Positions 48,393 to 59,940 of a DNA stretch of 64,000 nt are shown here, piece after piece; the stretch's first letter is position 1; every line of letters starts with the position of its first letter. Made by a program: the position numbers and the translations under genes. The DNA lies in the NCBI GenBank assembly GCA_963920575.1, contig OY986975.1, positions 18,259,897-18,323,896 of the forward strand. Direction: 5' to 3'. The notes beneath the pieces are model-generated. The model worked only from the letters and a program-made list of their open reading frames with translations. It was not told the origin of the DNA and did no database searches. This DNA comes from Narthecium ossifragum (taxonomy: Eukaryota > Streptophyta > Magnoliopsida > Dioscoreales > Nartheciaceae).

Positions 48393-48609
48393 CTGAAGGG
48401 CAAGGAACATATCAACAGATGTCTTGAGGGTTGCAATTTAAATACAGCAGTATACATTTGTAACTGTTGATTGGGTTAACAAAAACATGTTATTGGTACT
48501 AACTTTATTACAACTGAAATAAGCAGTCACCAAACAATGCAATCAAATGACAAGTTCAAACTTTGTCCATGTATCTAGACAATTGTCAGAAAGCTGTTAT
48601 ATTGATGAG

Positions 48610-49946
48610 AGAGAAAGAGAGGAACTATCTTTTTGACAACATGGACATGCTAACTTTCTTTTCGTCCCCTATCCAGATAAGTTTCCATATGCAGGAAGAT
48701 CATTGATTGTCTACATTACAGTTGCAAACAATTGAAAATTTTGTTGTGCATTGGCATCATGTGTGACAACCCCTACCTCCCAAAGCTCTTTCAACACTTT
48801 AATCAATGGTTGCAAGTACACATCGATATCATTTTCAGGGCATTTAGGTCCTGAAATAAGTAGTGTCATCATGAAGTAGGGATGTTTCATGCACATCCAA
48901 CGGGGCAGATTATAGGCAACAAGAACAACATGCCAAATACTATGTGAAGAGCTCATGTTCCCATAAGGCTGGAATCCATCACTAACCAGACCAAGCCTTA
49001 CACTCCTTGAATCTCTTGCAAATGCTTCATGTTGCTCATCAAAGGATTTCCAAGCAATTGAGTCAGCTAGATACCTTAATACCCTATCATCAATTCGCCT
49101 CTCGTTGTGCCATCTCATATCTTGGCAGCTTCTTTTGACATGTACAACTTTTGCAGTCTTGGTTTCAGTGGGAAGTATCGTAATATTTTGTGAGGAATCT
49201 TATGCTTGCTTTCATCCACTTTCCATCTTGACAGTCCACAAGTGGGACATGACTGTGCATATTCATGTTCTTCCCCATATAAGATGCAATCATTTTTGCA
49301 TGCATCTATTTTGTGTAATCAAGACATAGGTCTTGAATAATTTCCCTGGCCTCATAGTATGAGTCTGGAACTAATGCATCGATAGGAAGAATTTTCTTAC
49401 AAAATTCTAAAAAGAAATACGTTGCTTTGTTAGTCAAGTTGTGAAGAGTCTTGAAATGAAGTGCTTTCACTATAAAAGACAACTTCGAGACCTTACAACC
49501 TGGATAAAGATTCGCAGTTGCATCGTTCAACAAGCTATAGAATCTTTTCACTTCATCATTTGGAACTTCAGGGACATTTTGATCTTGTGATGCATAAGCA
49601 TTCGCGTTTTCAAGGGCAAAAGAATAAAAAAGAAGTCCAACTACATCATCTACATGGTTTGCATTGACTTCCTCATGTCTTGTCCCATCTCTCTCGCCTA
49701 ATTTTTCTCCGTGAAATACCCATGTTGTATAGCTCTTCATAAATCCATTCTTGAACAAGTGAACTCTGACCTCCTTTGTCTAAATGAAGTACTCCTACAT
49801 TTATTACATGGACATCGAATTGACTCGCCAACCTCTTCTTTTCCAAATGCATAATGAAGAAATGTATCAACCATATACTCATGATTTCCTCTGTTATATT
49901 TCATCCACCCTTTGTTCAACATTATCCTATATGAAATTTTAAGCAA
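48610..49946 (-). pseudogene. CACTA TNP2-type transposase remnant
   Basis: The transposase-associated domain starts near 49920 (GWMKYNRGNHEYM... and CPCNKC). The frame then shifts twice before SYTTWVFHGE (about 49730). Next comes the TNP2 N-terminal part: LYPGCKVSKLSF, then SYYEAREIIQDL, CPTCGLSRWK, KILRYFPLKPRLQKLYMS, MRWHNERR and LVSDGFQPYGNMSS. After a stop it continues TINDLPAYGNLSG to about 48610. The catalytic C-terminal half is absent. The product would cut and join En/Spm-type ends; several frameshifts and stops make this copy dead. It abuts the right edge of the zinc-finger array, same strand. Confidence 0.88.
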
Positions 49947-50689
49947 TATATATAAGCAGATTTTTTAAGAGAGTGTCTAGAAAATGTCTATAGTTAACTA
50001 ACTATAAGAACAAAGTAAATGAACTAACACAACCATTCATAGAACAAGGTAAATGAAATTAACATGACCATTTATATAAGACATTTAATATATATGCATG
50101 TATGTATGTATCTAGAATTTCAGCTAGGATCATAGTTTTTAGCAATACATATATGCAAGCAAATTTTTTAGCAATATATATAAGCATATGTTTCAAGAAT
50201 ATTAGAGCAAGAGTTCTGAAGCTTAAACTAACAGGAATAATAGGGCTCAAATATGCAGACCTTAAACAATCATTATTTTCAGCAATTGATATACATAAGC
50301 CAAATTTCAGCAATACATACATAGAATGTGATTATGGCCGCTTAACAAGCTATTTATTAGTTCCCAGTTTCTCAAATCAATACATACCGCTTAAAATCCA
50401 AATTGTCAGAATAATTGTTCAAAACTATTTTGGATGCTTCTTCTCTTTGTTTTGCGAAGACACGCCATTTAGCAAGAAGTCATAGGCAAACACCGACATT
50501 AGAAGTATCCTTGTTCCTTATAATCGTGAATTTGAAGCAAGAGGCATGATTTTGTTATTTTCAATATAAAATCATGATCTCACATAGATTTGAGATGCAA
50601 CAGCTTGTAGAATGCAATGGAGATTCAGGGAGCTTTAGCATCATATATCATGCAGCAATTTCGATTCAGGGAACCAAAAGCGGTGATGT
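49947..50689. other. AT-rich DNA flanking the CACTA remnant
   Basis: Repeated AGCAATATATATAAGCA-like phrases (49943, 50141, 50171, 50281) and a short TATG repeat at 50094-50112. This may be upstream sequence of the CACTA element. No ORF with recognisable content. Confidence 0.35.
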
Positions 50690-50908
50690 CGGAATTGGGC
50701 AAATGATCGGGTAAATGAAACTCTGCTAGTCAGTCAGTCAAGTGGTGAGAGCTCAACATTCTTCGAACAACACTTTGGTGGCGATGGATTGGATAATATC
50801 GAGAATACAAGGCTTCCTTTGGAAGGACAGAGCCACATAACTTTGGATCAAGACAGTGGTGATGAGGGTTTAGACAGTGGTGATGAGGGTTCAATACTGC
50901 TTTAATGT
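50684..50908 (+). pseudogene. Coding-like fragment, unknown family
   Basis: A plus-strand frame reads about 75 residues after an upstream stop and ends at TAA: NDRVNETLLVSQSSGESST, later FEQHFGGDGLDNIENTRL, then a repeated DSGDEG and ILL. The composition (acidic, Ser/Gly) is unlike the surrounding AT-rich DNA, and no start codon opens it, so it looks like a last exon or a displaced piece of one. I do not recognise the family. Confidence 0.35.
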
Positions 50909-52063
50909 TACGTGTGTTTTAAATATCCAATTTCTATTATTTTGCTCAATTTAAAAGTCGAACGTATGTATTGCTTACGCAAAAACTTATGCCTTGAATA
51001 TATACATTACATACTTATTTTAGAAAAATGAGATATAATAGCTCCAAAATAGTAAATTAAAAATAAGATAAAAAAACTCATATATTAATGATCTCTTCCG
51101 CGCATAGATGCAAAATAATGATAACTAGCTTATAAAATTAAACTCATTGAAAACAAAAACTATAGTTACAAACCAAACACATTTTCATGTTTTCATTTTC
51201 AGAAAATAGTTTTTTAACATTTTAAACCAAATGCGTTTTCATATTTTCATTTTCAGAAAATGAAAACAGAAAACAGAAAATGAAAACAAAAAATGAAAAC
51301 AGAAAATGAAAACATGAAACATTTTCCAAAACCAAACAGCACCTAAGAGTTTCAAAATAGTTCTATGCTGGTTATAATTAGATATATGAAATTCTCTTCC
51401 TTGCAATTGATGAGTAGGTTTTACTGATCAAGAAATACAAAGGCAAACTTGTCTAAAATTAACAATTCTACAAGTTTCCTGAGAAATACAAAGGCAAGAT
51501 CAACAATTGAAACACAAAGGCAAATTGTCTAAGAACTTCTCCATGTTTCCTGAGAACCTTATGCTCCAATAGAGATGAGTACAAAAAAGACCACTATTGT
51601 TCACGTATTTCAAAAGATTTTAATGCCAAAAACCCAAACCCAATCTCAGAAGGAGATCTTTCTTTTGCACAACCTACCCAAAACCTTAGATAGAGAATTA
51701 TGCTAGGGGGTATTTGCAACATAAATTATAGAAGAGTGGATGTATTTCAGGAGAATGATGTTATAATGCAAAGCTGGTTTCCCATTCAATGATAGGCAAC
51801 TGTGACACATGGTGATCCATTTTTCTTTGAAAATATTCTCATGGTTTCCAACATTAGTTTAATCAAGATTTGACTCAATCAACATAGAACTTGATGATCA
51901 TAAATAAGCTTCTTTTTTATTTGCTTATTTATGATCATATGTAGACTCACGTGATATCACGTGATGCATCACATATCAACTGATGCAATACATACCAAAC
52001 AAATAGAAAACGAGCTAATACCACATCAATTGATACAAGCAACCAAACACTTGTTTCTGTATC
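50909..52063. other. AT-rich intergenic DNA with hairpins
   Basis: Contains a GAAAATGAAAACA-type simple repeat at 51180-51345, ending in CCAAACAGCACC like a small transposon end. It also has a hairpin with 16-bp perfect arms at 51894-51909 and 51923-51938, and an 18-bp perfect palindrome with two CACGTG cores at 51947-51964. No gene seen. Confidence 0.4.
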
Positions 52064-52625
52064 TGAAGAAAATAAACCACCAGGAATCGCCTAAACTTGC
52101 TTCTATGACATCGGTGATACCACTCAACACATAGGCAAGGCTGTTAAGTGATAAAATTTTAACATACAAAGTATCGAACATTTGAAAGACAGATTAGTTA
52201 GTGTAGTGTTGTCACAAAGTAACTAGCAGACTGGAAGAAGAAATTAAGCACAATCACTAACACAAAAGGTTTTTTAACGTGAAAAAACTCAACCGGGAAA
52301 AAACCATGGGTCCTCTATCGGAGACTACCCAAACCAAGCATTAGATCTTCATCTTAATAGTTGTACAACTAACACCTTTCCAAGATGACTCTTCATCAAC
52401 CAGGTTGTTAGCAACTGAGCTTGACTCAGTGTCAACTAAGACAAAATACAAAAGCTTGGTCTTCAACTCTACTCAAAGTTGAGATAGATAGACTCTTCCT
52501 CTCTTCTTGAACCTCCTTGGAATCCACCAAGGATGAAGGATTCCACCTTCGATTTGACTTGGACTCCTTCAAGTAACTGAAAAACTCCTTCAGATAACAC
52601 CCCTTGAAAGCTTCAAGGGTGAAGA
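52064..52625 (-). repeat. Left (3') LTR of the Copia element, first part
   Basis: About 560 bp nearly identical to 63408-63980 of the right LTR, until a Gypsy solo LTR interrupts it at 52626. It resumes at 54869 (AAAAAACTCTCACTTTG). Its inner edge lies somewhere between about 55.0 and 56.9 kb; the comparison copy is outside the window. Confidence 0.85.
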
Positions 52626-54868
52626 TGTCGCGCCCCGACCCGCGAAAGCCCAACCAGGCAGGGCGACGTGAACCGAAACCTAACAAACCGCGGAAAAATA
52701 TTGGCGAGGGTTCCCTCTAACCTATTGGTTTCCCTAGCAATTCATCAAAATCCCCAATTTAAAATAACAATTAATTAGCAGAACCTCGAACCACAGATTC
52801 AAAACCCAAAGTGTTTAATATACATATCCTCGGAGAGGGGAAGATTCGAATACAACATTACTCCCGTAGGAGACTATCTAACATAGGGTAGAAAAACTGT
52901 AAAAGATCACCACCTCTCAGACTCCGCCTGGCGCCGCCACACCGCCGACCGACTGTCCGGTAGGGACCAGAGAAGAAGAACTGAAGCCTGCACATGCAAA
53001 ACGCAGCCCGGGTAGGAGTGAGCATAAAGCTCAGTAGGGTTCTACACTACGACACACAAAAGGAAGAGGGAAACGCAACAGTGTCGCCCTCAAGTAGGAC
53101 CTGGGTGTATACAGGGGTCCCATAACCCCACCGCGTGTCCCTGAGGCCCAGGAGCAGCACTCACTAAGCAGGAACAAACACTACTGACTCACATGCAGGA
53201 ACCCGACAGTGCAGGCGGGAAAATGCACCGCTGAGTAGGCAACTCCTCTACTCAAGAGTCAACACAGTGCAACACCGGCTACACCTCAGCATTCGACTCG
53301 AGGCCGACACGACCTCTACAATCATCAAGCAACATGTGTACCAGTCATCTAGGCCTATCATCAAGTTTGACTGGACACCACAATTCGAACCGGGTCCAAA
53401 CTACCCAACCCCGGTCCTAGGGCTAAATCCGAGCTTCCAGCCTCGGGACGGCGACCCACAGATCACCCACGCCCTAACCATGCAACTAATGCACAATCAA
53501 TGTTATGTATGATCATACACATATATAAACAGTTCAAACATGCAACACGATGCCAAACATTATACAAAGGGCCAGGCGCAGCACACTGCTCGCCAAGGGT
53601 GAACATGCCAAGCACAAGGCCTACTCAGATATAATAGCATTTATATAAAGCGATAAAAAGCAACCCAATTTATCAACTTTAAGTATATGATCTATAATCT
53701 TTGAAAAACCATAATCATCAATCCAACCGTCTGATTGATGTGAAACTTGATATGCCCACTCAACGACATACCCCAAATCACATACTCGAAATCTGGATCG
53801 ATCGGATAAACGATAGTAGATCAAAACATATAATTTCAGTAAAAATCCAGATTTAACAATCTAAATCAAAATGTTATTAAAAATAATTTGGATTAAAACT
53901 AAACTTTGCAGATCTCATCTAAAGACCACTGAGATCATCCATACCAAAAATCAGCTCAATTAAACAATTAAAAACCACTTAAATACTCGGATTAAGGTGG
54001 CTGCCCTGTTCCTGCACAGCCAGCTCAAATAGTTCACCAGAAATTCCACAGAGCTCCAAAATTCATGAAACCACTTGCAATCGGCAGCTAACTCATCCAT
54101 ATACAACTTCTATGTATAACATAAACTCAGATCATACACGTACCATTCTATATCAAAGCTAGAACACCACTGTTCTGATTAGAACAGTAAAATCCGAGAA
54201 AACCTCCATGAAAACATGCTCAAATCCATGTTAAATCAAATCCAATTCCTACCAAACTTTAAATAGATGTTAATCAGTCCCATATACATCATCTAGTACA
54301 CTTACGTGAAGAACAAAACAAATAAACAACAAGTACACACCCAAACAAACCGTAACATAGAAACCTACCGATTACACGCTTTCCTCGGCTGAACCCCGCA
54401 AATCTGAGCACCAATCCGGAATGAAACCAAGCCAAGGATCTTGCTCACGCTTCTAAGAATCCAACAAGCCCGCAAACACTCACTTTGGTGGCCGGAGGAG
54501 AGAGAACGGAGGGAGAGAATACTCAGCCGGAAGAAGGATAAGAGAGAAAAAAAAGAGGAGAAGAAGGAGGAGGAGGGTTATTATACACGGGTACTGTAGC
54601 TACAGTAGCCGCCTACTGTAACTACAGTACCGACTGCTACAGTAGCCGCCAGCTAGGGTGGTCGCGATCCGATTGCCCATCTCGATCCTTCCCGATCGAG
54701 CTCCGATCTTCTGATCGAGAACGCCTATGAGAATCTAATCAAACATAAATAACAATCAGAGGCCGTGTGTGCACAACGCGAGTGTGAAACAAACCGATAA
54801 GGCGCAATTTACCAAATTGTCCTTGTGGTCTACAACGAGCCACAGGGGTAGAGGGACAGGTCCTCACA
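52626..54868 (-). mobile_element. Solo LTR of the Gypsy family in the Copia LTR
   Basis: On the minus strand it starts TGTGAGGACCTGTCCCTC and ends GGGGCGCGACA, the same family as the LTRs of the full Gypsy element at 24.4-39.1 kb. It is 2243 bp with no internal genes. The flanks are GAAGA (52621-52625) and AAAAA (54869-54873); the uninterrupted right Copia LTR has GAAGA here, so the target copy probably changed by two G-to-A transitions. Confidence 0.82.
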
Positions 54869-57010
54869 AAAAAACTCTCACTTTGATAAAATGGCAGCTC
54901 TGAGGAAGCTAGGATTTCAGCTTACTTGATAAGGTTGCTCCTCACTTTCTTTTGACTGGAGTTCTTATTTTCTCACGGCTTCTCTTCCCCTCTTTATATC
55001 TATGAGATGATTTTTCTTTGATTTGCTAGCTGGTCTTCACCTTAAGGAATGCAAAACAGTTGCATATATAATTGAGGTTCAGTTTTGGACAATTTGGAAT
55101 GATTTCTCCTCCCTAAGACACGCCCTCTTTCGATGTAATCTGCCCTAAGCCTAAGGTTTTTTGCAAGTGGGTAAATCGAGCGATGTTGTTGCCTAGTATA
55201 GCTAATATATGATACAGACAAACCCCTAAAACTTCTCTACAAGTCCATTCTCAGGAGGTAATTCCACAAACACCATGAAAAAAATCCACATAAACCATGT
55301 TCTTCTTTCCCTCCCATGTTCTCTTATCCTTTATTCTTAACCCATTCGTATGGATATGGAGGTCCGATAGAAACCTCTCCCTAAAACGCCAAATGCCGTC
55401 AAATGAATCACAATGTTCTTGTGATTCAGATCCTGAAAAGAACTAACAGAATCATCAAATGAATCTTTATGCAAGAGGCGCGATCAACTAAATAGACCTT
55501 TATTCCCATGTAAACTGTGGGTAGTAACCCACCCCACCGCCTGGCCTCCCACTATAGTCGGCCATGATCGATGCCCTAAAATATTTTATGATCAAGTGGC
55601 AATAGTTGCCACCGTGGTCCTACAAGGGCCTCATCACCACCTGACAACATGGACCTACAGGTCCTATTCTATATAAAAAGAGAAACCATGTCGAGAGTGA
55701 AGGGGGAAGGAGAGTGGGGAGAGGGTCTACCACCAATCTTGTCATCGGAATCTGTTGATCACGTCGCCGAAATCCGCCTGAGTAAAAACCAATCTCATCA
55801 CATCTAAGTAAAAACTAACTCATCACAACTTTAATAGGCAACAAGAGCAGATAACCACAGAAAAATTTAGAAATGGCATTCAATCAACAATCAAAAGACT
55901 ATAGCCCACAGGGAAGCAGCAGATAGGGCCAGATATGTCAACAATTCAGCAAGCAATCAGAATTTTCGTCAATTACCCTAATGGGATTAACATGTTATGC
56001 AAGGCAGAAACTCCTGCAAACATTTTCAGATAAAGAAAACATTCATGACATAGTTACTGTAGGTCAGTTTTAGTTGAAACATATTCAAATAAACAGAGAC
56101 TGCTCCCCATGAACGTATTATCTCAATCAATTTAGCATGCTAACAGTTCAAAAAAACAGACAAAAGACAGTTTTAAAGCCAAAGACAATTTAACCCACAG
56201 TGCCTGGAAGCACAAAACAATGTAGAAAGTATAGAAAGTCCAGCCAATAACTGAAACAAAATTGAGGAACATAATAAACCAAGAATCCTGAAGCACATGT
56301 GTGTGTGACTTTCTCATGACTCAAGAGACACATATGCAACTAAGATGACATAAAGATTCATAAGTCCAATCATGAAAGAGTTACAGAGCATGATCATCTA
56401 AGTAGGTAAAACACAGGACACAGAAGAACAACAAAAAATGATTGTGCAATGTCCAACCCTCTTAAACTCAAGACTGATCCTTTAATGAGTTTTGGGTCAA
56501 TGACTCCCAATCCAGTTGGCTCGGGGCATTGGGTTTTAAGAGACCCTTTCAGACTTAATTACTCAGATCAGTTTGGCTACAAGGTTAGACTAGTCATGAG
56601 CATGTTACAAACAGCCTTTAATTTGAGTGTACCCGCAAATGTAAGGAAAACTTTCACAACTCAACAGATTTTATACAAGCATGTTTACACCTCAACAATC
56701 AGAAGTCACGTTGCTCTCATTTGGACATGAGGATAGAGGAATTCAAGAATGCATCGTAGAAGATATGTAATATCTTAAGTCAGAGAAAGCTGTGCTAAAA
56801 AGAAAGCATGACTTGAAACATTAGTTTCAATCCAGAGACAAAGTAATTTTGAAGAAATTTCATGAACGGCTAGGCAAACAGAACCAAGGCTAAAAACAAA
56901 CTGCAGTCAAGCATAAAAAGTAAGGACTGAAATAATGCAAAAAGAGAAAAAAGAAAGCCTGGAAAAAGAGAAGAGGCAGTCCAGGCCAGCCAGCCAGCCA
57001 AGATACAAAA
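54869..57010. other. Rest of the Copia 3' LTR and 3' non-coding region
   Basis: No retroviral domain was found. A GC-richer patch at 55500-55790 (purine-rich GAGAGTGAAGGGGGAAGG at 55694) may be another small insert or the polypurine-like region. The segment just before the pol stop is purine-rich on the plus strand (56937-56975) and carries a short CCAG repeat (56980-57000). Confidence 0.35.
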
Positions 57011-58396
57011 TTATCCCAAAAGACAAACCACTAAGGCTGTCCTAAGAGATTCAAATCTATGAACATCCAGAGGTTTTGTGAAGAGGTCAGCTAACTGATT
57101 TTCTGTGGTAATGTGTTCTAAGCCGATAATTTGATTTTCTACCAAATCTCTAATAAAATGATGCCTAATATCAATATGCTTGGTACGAGAATGCTGAACT
57201 GGATTCTTAGAGATATTAATGGCACTAACATTATCACAAAACAAGGTCGTGCAGTCTTGTATCAAACCATAATCAGCTAACATTTGCTTCATCCAGAGCA
57301 TTTGAGTGCATGCACTTCCTGCTGCAATATACTCTGATTCAGCAGTTGATAATGAAATTGAGTTTTGTTTCTTACTGTGCCAAGAGACCAAATTGTTCCC
57401 TACATAGAAGCATCCACCAGCTGTGCTCTTCCTATCATCAACAGACCCAGCCCAATCAGTATCAGAATACCCTGTAATCTCAGCTGTAGTGTCAGTAGAG
57501 AATAGAATTCCAAATTTTCCAGTTCCATGCACATATTTAATGATTATTTTAACAGCATGCAGATGAGATTCCTTTGGGCTGGATTGAAATCTAGCACACA
57601 CACCTACACTAAATGCAATATCAGGTCTACTGGCTGTCAAGTACAGTAGGCTTCCAATCATGCTTCTATACATGGTTTGATCTACATCTGTACCAGTCTC
57701 ATCCCTAGTCAGCTTGGTAGTGGCACTCATAGGAGTTTTTGCACACTTTGCATTGGTCATGCCAAACTTAGAGACCAATTCCTTTGCATATTTGCACTGA
57801 GATACAAAGATACAATCTTTTAATTGTTGGATATGAAGACCTAGGAAGTAGTTAAGTTCACCCATTAGGCTCATCTCAAACTGCTTACTCATCACATCAG
57901 CAAAATCTTTAGAGCATTTCTCAGAGGAAGAACCAAACAAAATATCATCTGCATATATTTGAGCAACAACAAACCTGCCTTCATCTCTTTTCAAGAAGAT
58001 AGTTCTATCAACACTTCCTCTAGTAAAGTCTGCATCAATAAGAAATTTTGTTAGTCTTTCATACCAAGCTCTAGGAGCTTGTTTTAGGCCATATAAAGCT
58101 TTCTTCAAGAGATATACATGATCAGGATAGTCTTTCTCAATAAAGCCTTTAGGTTGTTCAACATATACTTCCTCATTAAGGTATCCATTTAGAAATGCAC
58201 CTTTAGCATCCATTTGGTACAACTTGATTTTCAGATGAGAAGCAAAAGCAAGAAGAATACGAATAGATTCTATTCTAGCAACAGGAGCAAAAGTTTCATC
58301 AAAGTCTATCCCTTCAACTTGAGAGTATCCTTGAGCTACTAATTTAGCCTTATTTCTAGTAACAGTACCAAAGTCATCTACTTTATTCTTGAACAC
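57011..58396 (-). pseudogene. Copia RT and RNase H
   Basis: 461-codon open frame. RT begins NKAKLVAQGYSQVEGIDFDE, with DAKGAFLNG, the YADDILFGSSS catalytic box near 57955, and a Copia-type RNase H (STAESEYIAAG, then HIDIRHHFIRDL and ADLFTKPLDVHRFESLR). This part is uninterrupted, unlike the upstream integrase and gag, which are broken. The listed interval is open but begins within the polyprotein, so it is not a gene on its own. Confidence 0.9.
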
Positions 58397-58503
58397 TTGG
58401 TTCCTTTCACATTTATGCTAGGGGGTCTTGGTACAAGGGTCCAAACACTATTGCGATTGAACTGATTCAGTTCCTCATGCATGGCATTGACCCATTCAGT
58501 ATT

Positions 58504-59940
58504 CTAGAGGGCCTCTTGAACAGTTTTAGGTTCAAAATTAGCAGTATAGCAGAAATGACTTACTTCATTTTGAATTTGCTTTCTAGTTCTAAGAGGGGCA
58601 TAAACATTACCAATAACTTGTTTTAAGGGATGGTTAAGTGTTACTCTGCTTGAAGGCCTGAGTTCTCCCACACTCATCTGCTGGCTAACTTCTTCGATGG
58701 GTTCTTCAAATGCTTCCTCCTCTTGTACTTCATGATGAGCCTCTTGATTCACCTCTTCTTGTTGCTGGTTGGTATTAGTTATTTGGTCTCCACAACTGTC
58801 TTCTTCCATTACAGTTTCATTCATTTGCTTATGCAAGCTTCCTGCAAGCACAACATCATCACCATTAGAGACTTCATTTTGTAGATCATCAACAACAACA
58901 TTACAAGATTCAATAACAGCTAAAATCCTATTATTAAACACTCTATAAGCTCTACTTCTGTCTGAGTATCCTAGGAAGATCCCTTTGTCACTTTTTGACT
59001 CAAATTTTCCTAAATCCTCTGTCTCTCAGAATATAACAGACACTTCCAAACACTTTGAAGTATCCTACACTAGGTTTCTTTCCAAACCACAGTTCATAAG
59101 ATGTCATTTTAGTTCCAGGTCTCAAGTATGTGCGGTTTCCAACATAACAGGCTGTGTTTACAGCTTCAGCCCAGAATTTTGCAATAACTCTTCTTCCCTC
59201 CATCATAGCTCTTGCCATCTCTTGCAGTGTCCTGTTCTTTCGTTCCCCAACTCCATTTTGCTGTGGAGTGTATCGTGCTGAGTATTCATGATGGATGCCT
59301 TGTTCATCACAAAACTTAGAAAACTTTTAATTTTCAAACTCCCTTCCATGATCTGACCTGATCCTCTTGATTCCCCCTGCCAACTCCCTTTCCTTCTGCA
59401 AAAGCAAGCATAATTGCTTAAACACAGCAAAGGTTTCAGATTTATCATGTAGAAATCTAACCCAAGTATATCTTGAATAGTCATCAACAATCACAAAGAT
59501 GTATCTACTGCCATTCAAACTGGCAGTTCTAGTAGGAACAATGAGGTCAATGTGCAAGCAATCCAGAGGATAGGATGTTGACAGTGAATTTGTCTTCTTA
59601 TGAGGAGCTTTGATCTGTTTTCCAAATTGACAAGGACCACAGACCCTTTTAGAGAATAGAGTCAATCTAGGTAGATCCCTTACACACTGAGCATGAGACA
59701 AACTAATTAGGTCAGTATAATTTATATGACCTAACCTATGATGCCAAAGATCAGCTTCATCTAATCTTGCAGAATTACAAATTTTAGTAACAGAAGCGCT
59801 AATAACATAACATCCATCAGGTGTACGAAGACCAAACACTACTAAGTTTTCATGCATATCAAGCACAGTGCATTCCTTGTTAAAGAAAATAACTTTATGG
59901 TTATTATCACACAGTTGATCACCTATGCTAATTAGATTAG
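58504..59940 (-). pseudogene. Copia GAG-pre-integrase and integrase, broken frame
   Basis: GAG-pre-integrase: LWHHRLGHINYTDLISL then CGPCQFGKQIKAPHKK. Integrase core: LDCLHIDLIVPT (Asp), IFVIVDDYSRYTWV (Asp), RSDHGREFEN, then a stop near 59327 and further frame changes. The core continues in other frames as RYTPQQNGVGERKNRTLQ and FWAEAVNTACYVGNRTYLRP. A linker reading RPSSRVTLNHPLKQVIGN ends at the RT junction, where another break (58397-58440) separates it from RT. Confidence 0.85.

Larger units (their letters stand above)
19327..48608 (-). repeat. Tandem array of ~977-bp zinc-finger-exon units, split by transposons
   Basis: Units are recognised by recurring marks: CTCACTGACATGTG, CACTAATATAAGACAAATCT, AACACTAACAAGAACC and a CATGACTTATTCATTCTC at 43368, 44342, 45322, 46299, 47277 and 48146. 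That gives periods of about 974-980 bp, with 869 bp for the last. One further copy lies at 19327-20135, and a partial unit without the exon at 42.57-42.96 kb. Two transposons explain the gap: 20136-39533 and 39614-42562, both with target duplications made of array sequence. Each complete unit carries one minus-strand 59-codon zinc-finger exon. Confidence 0.85.
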
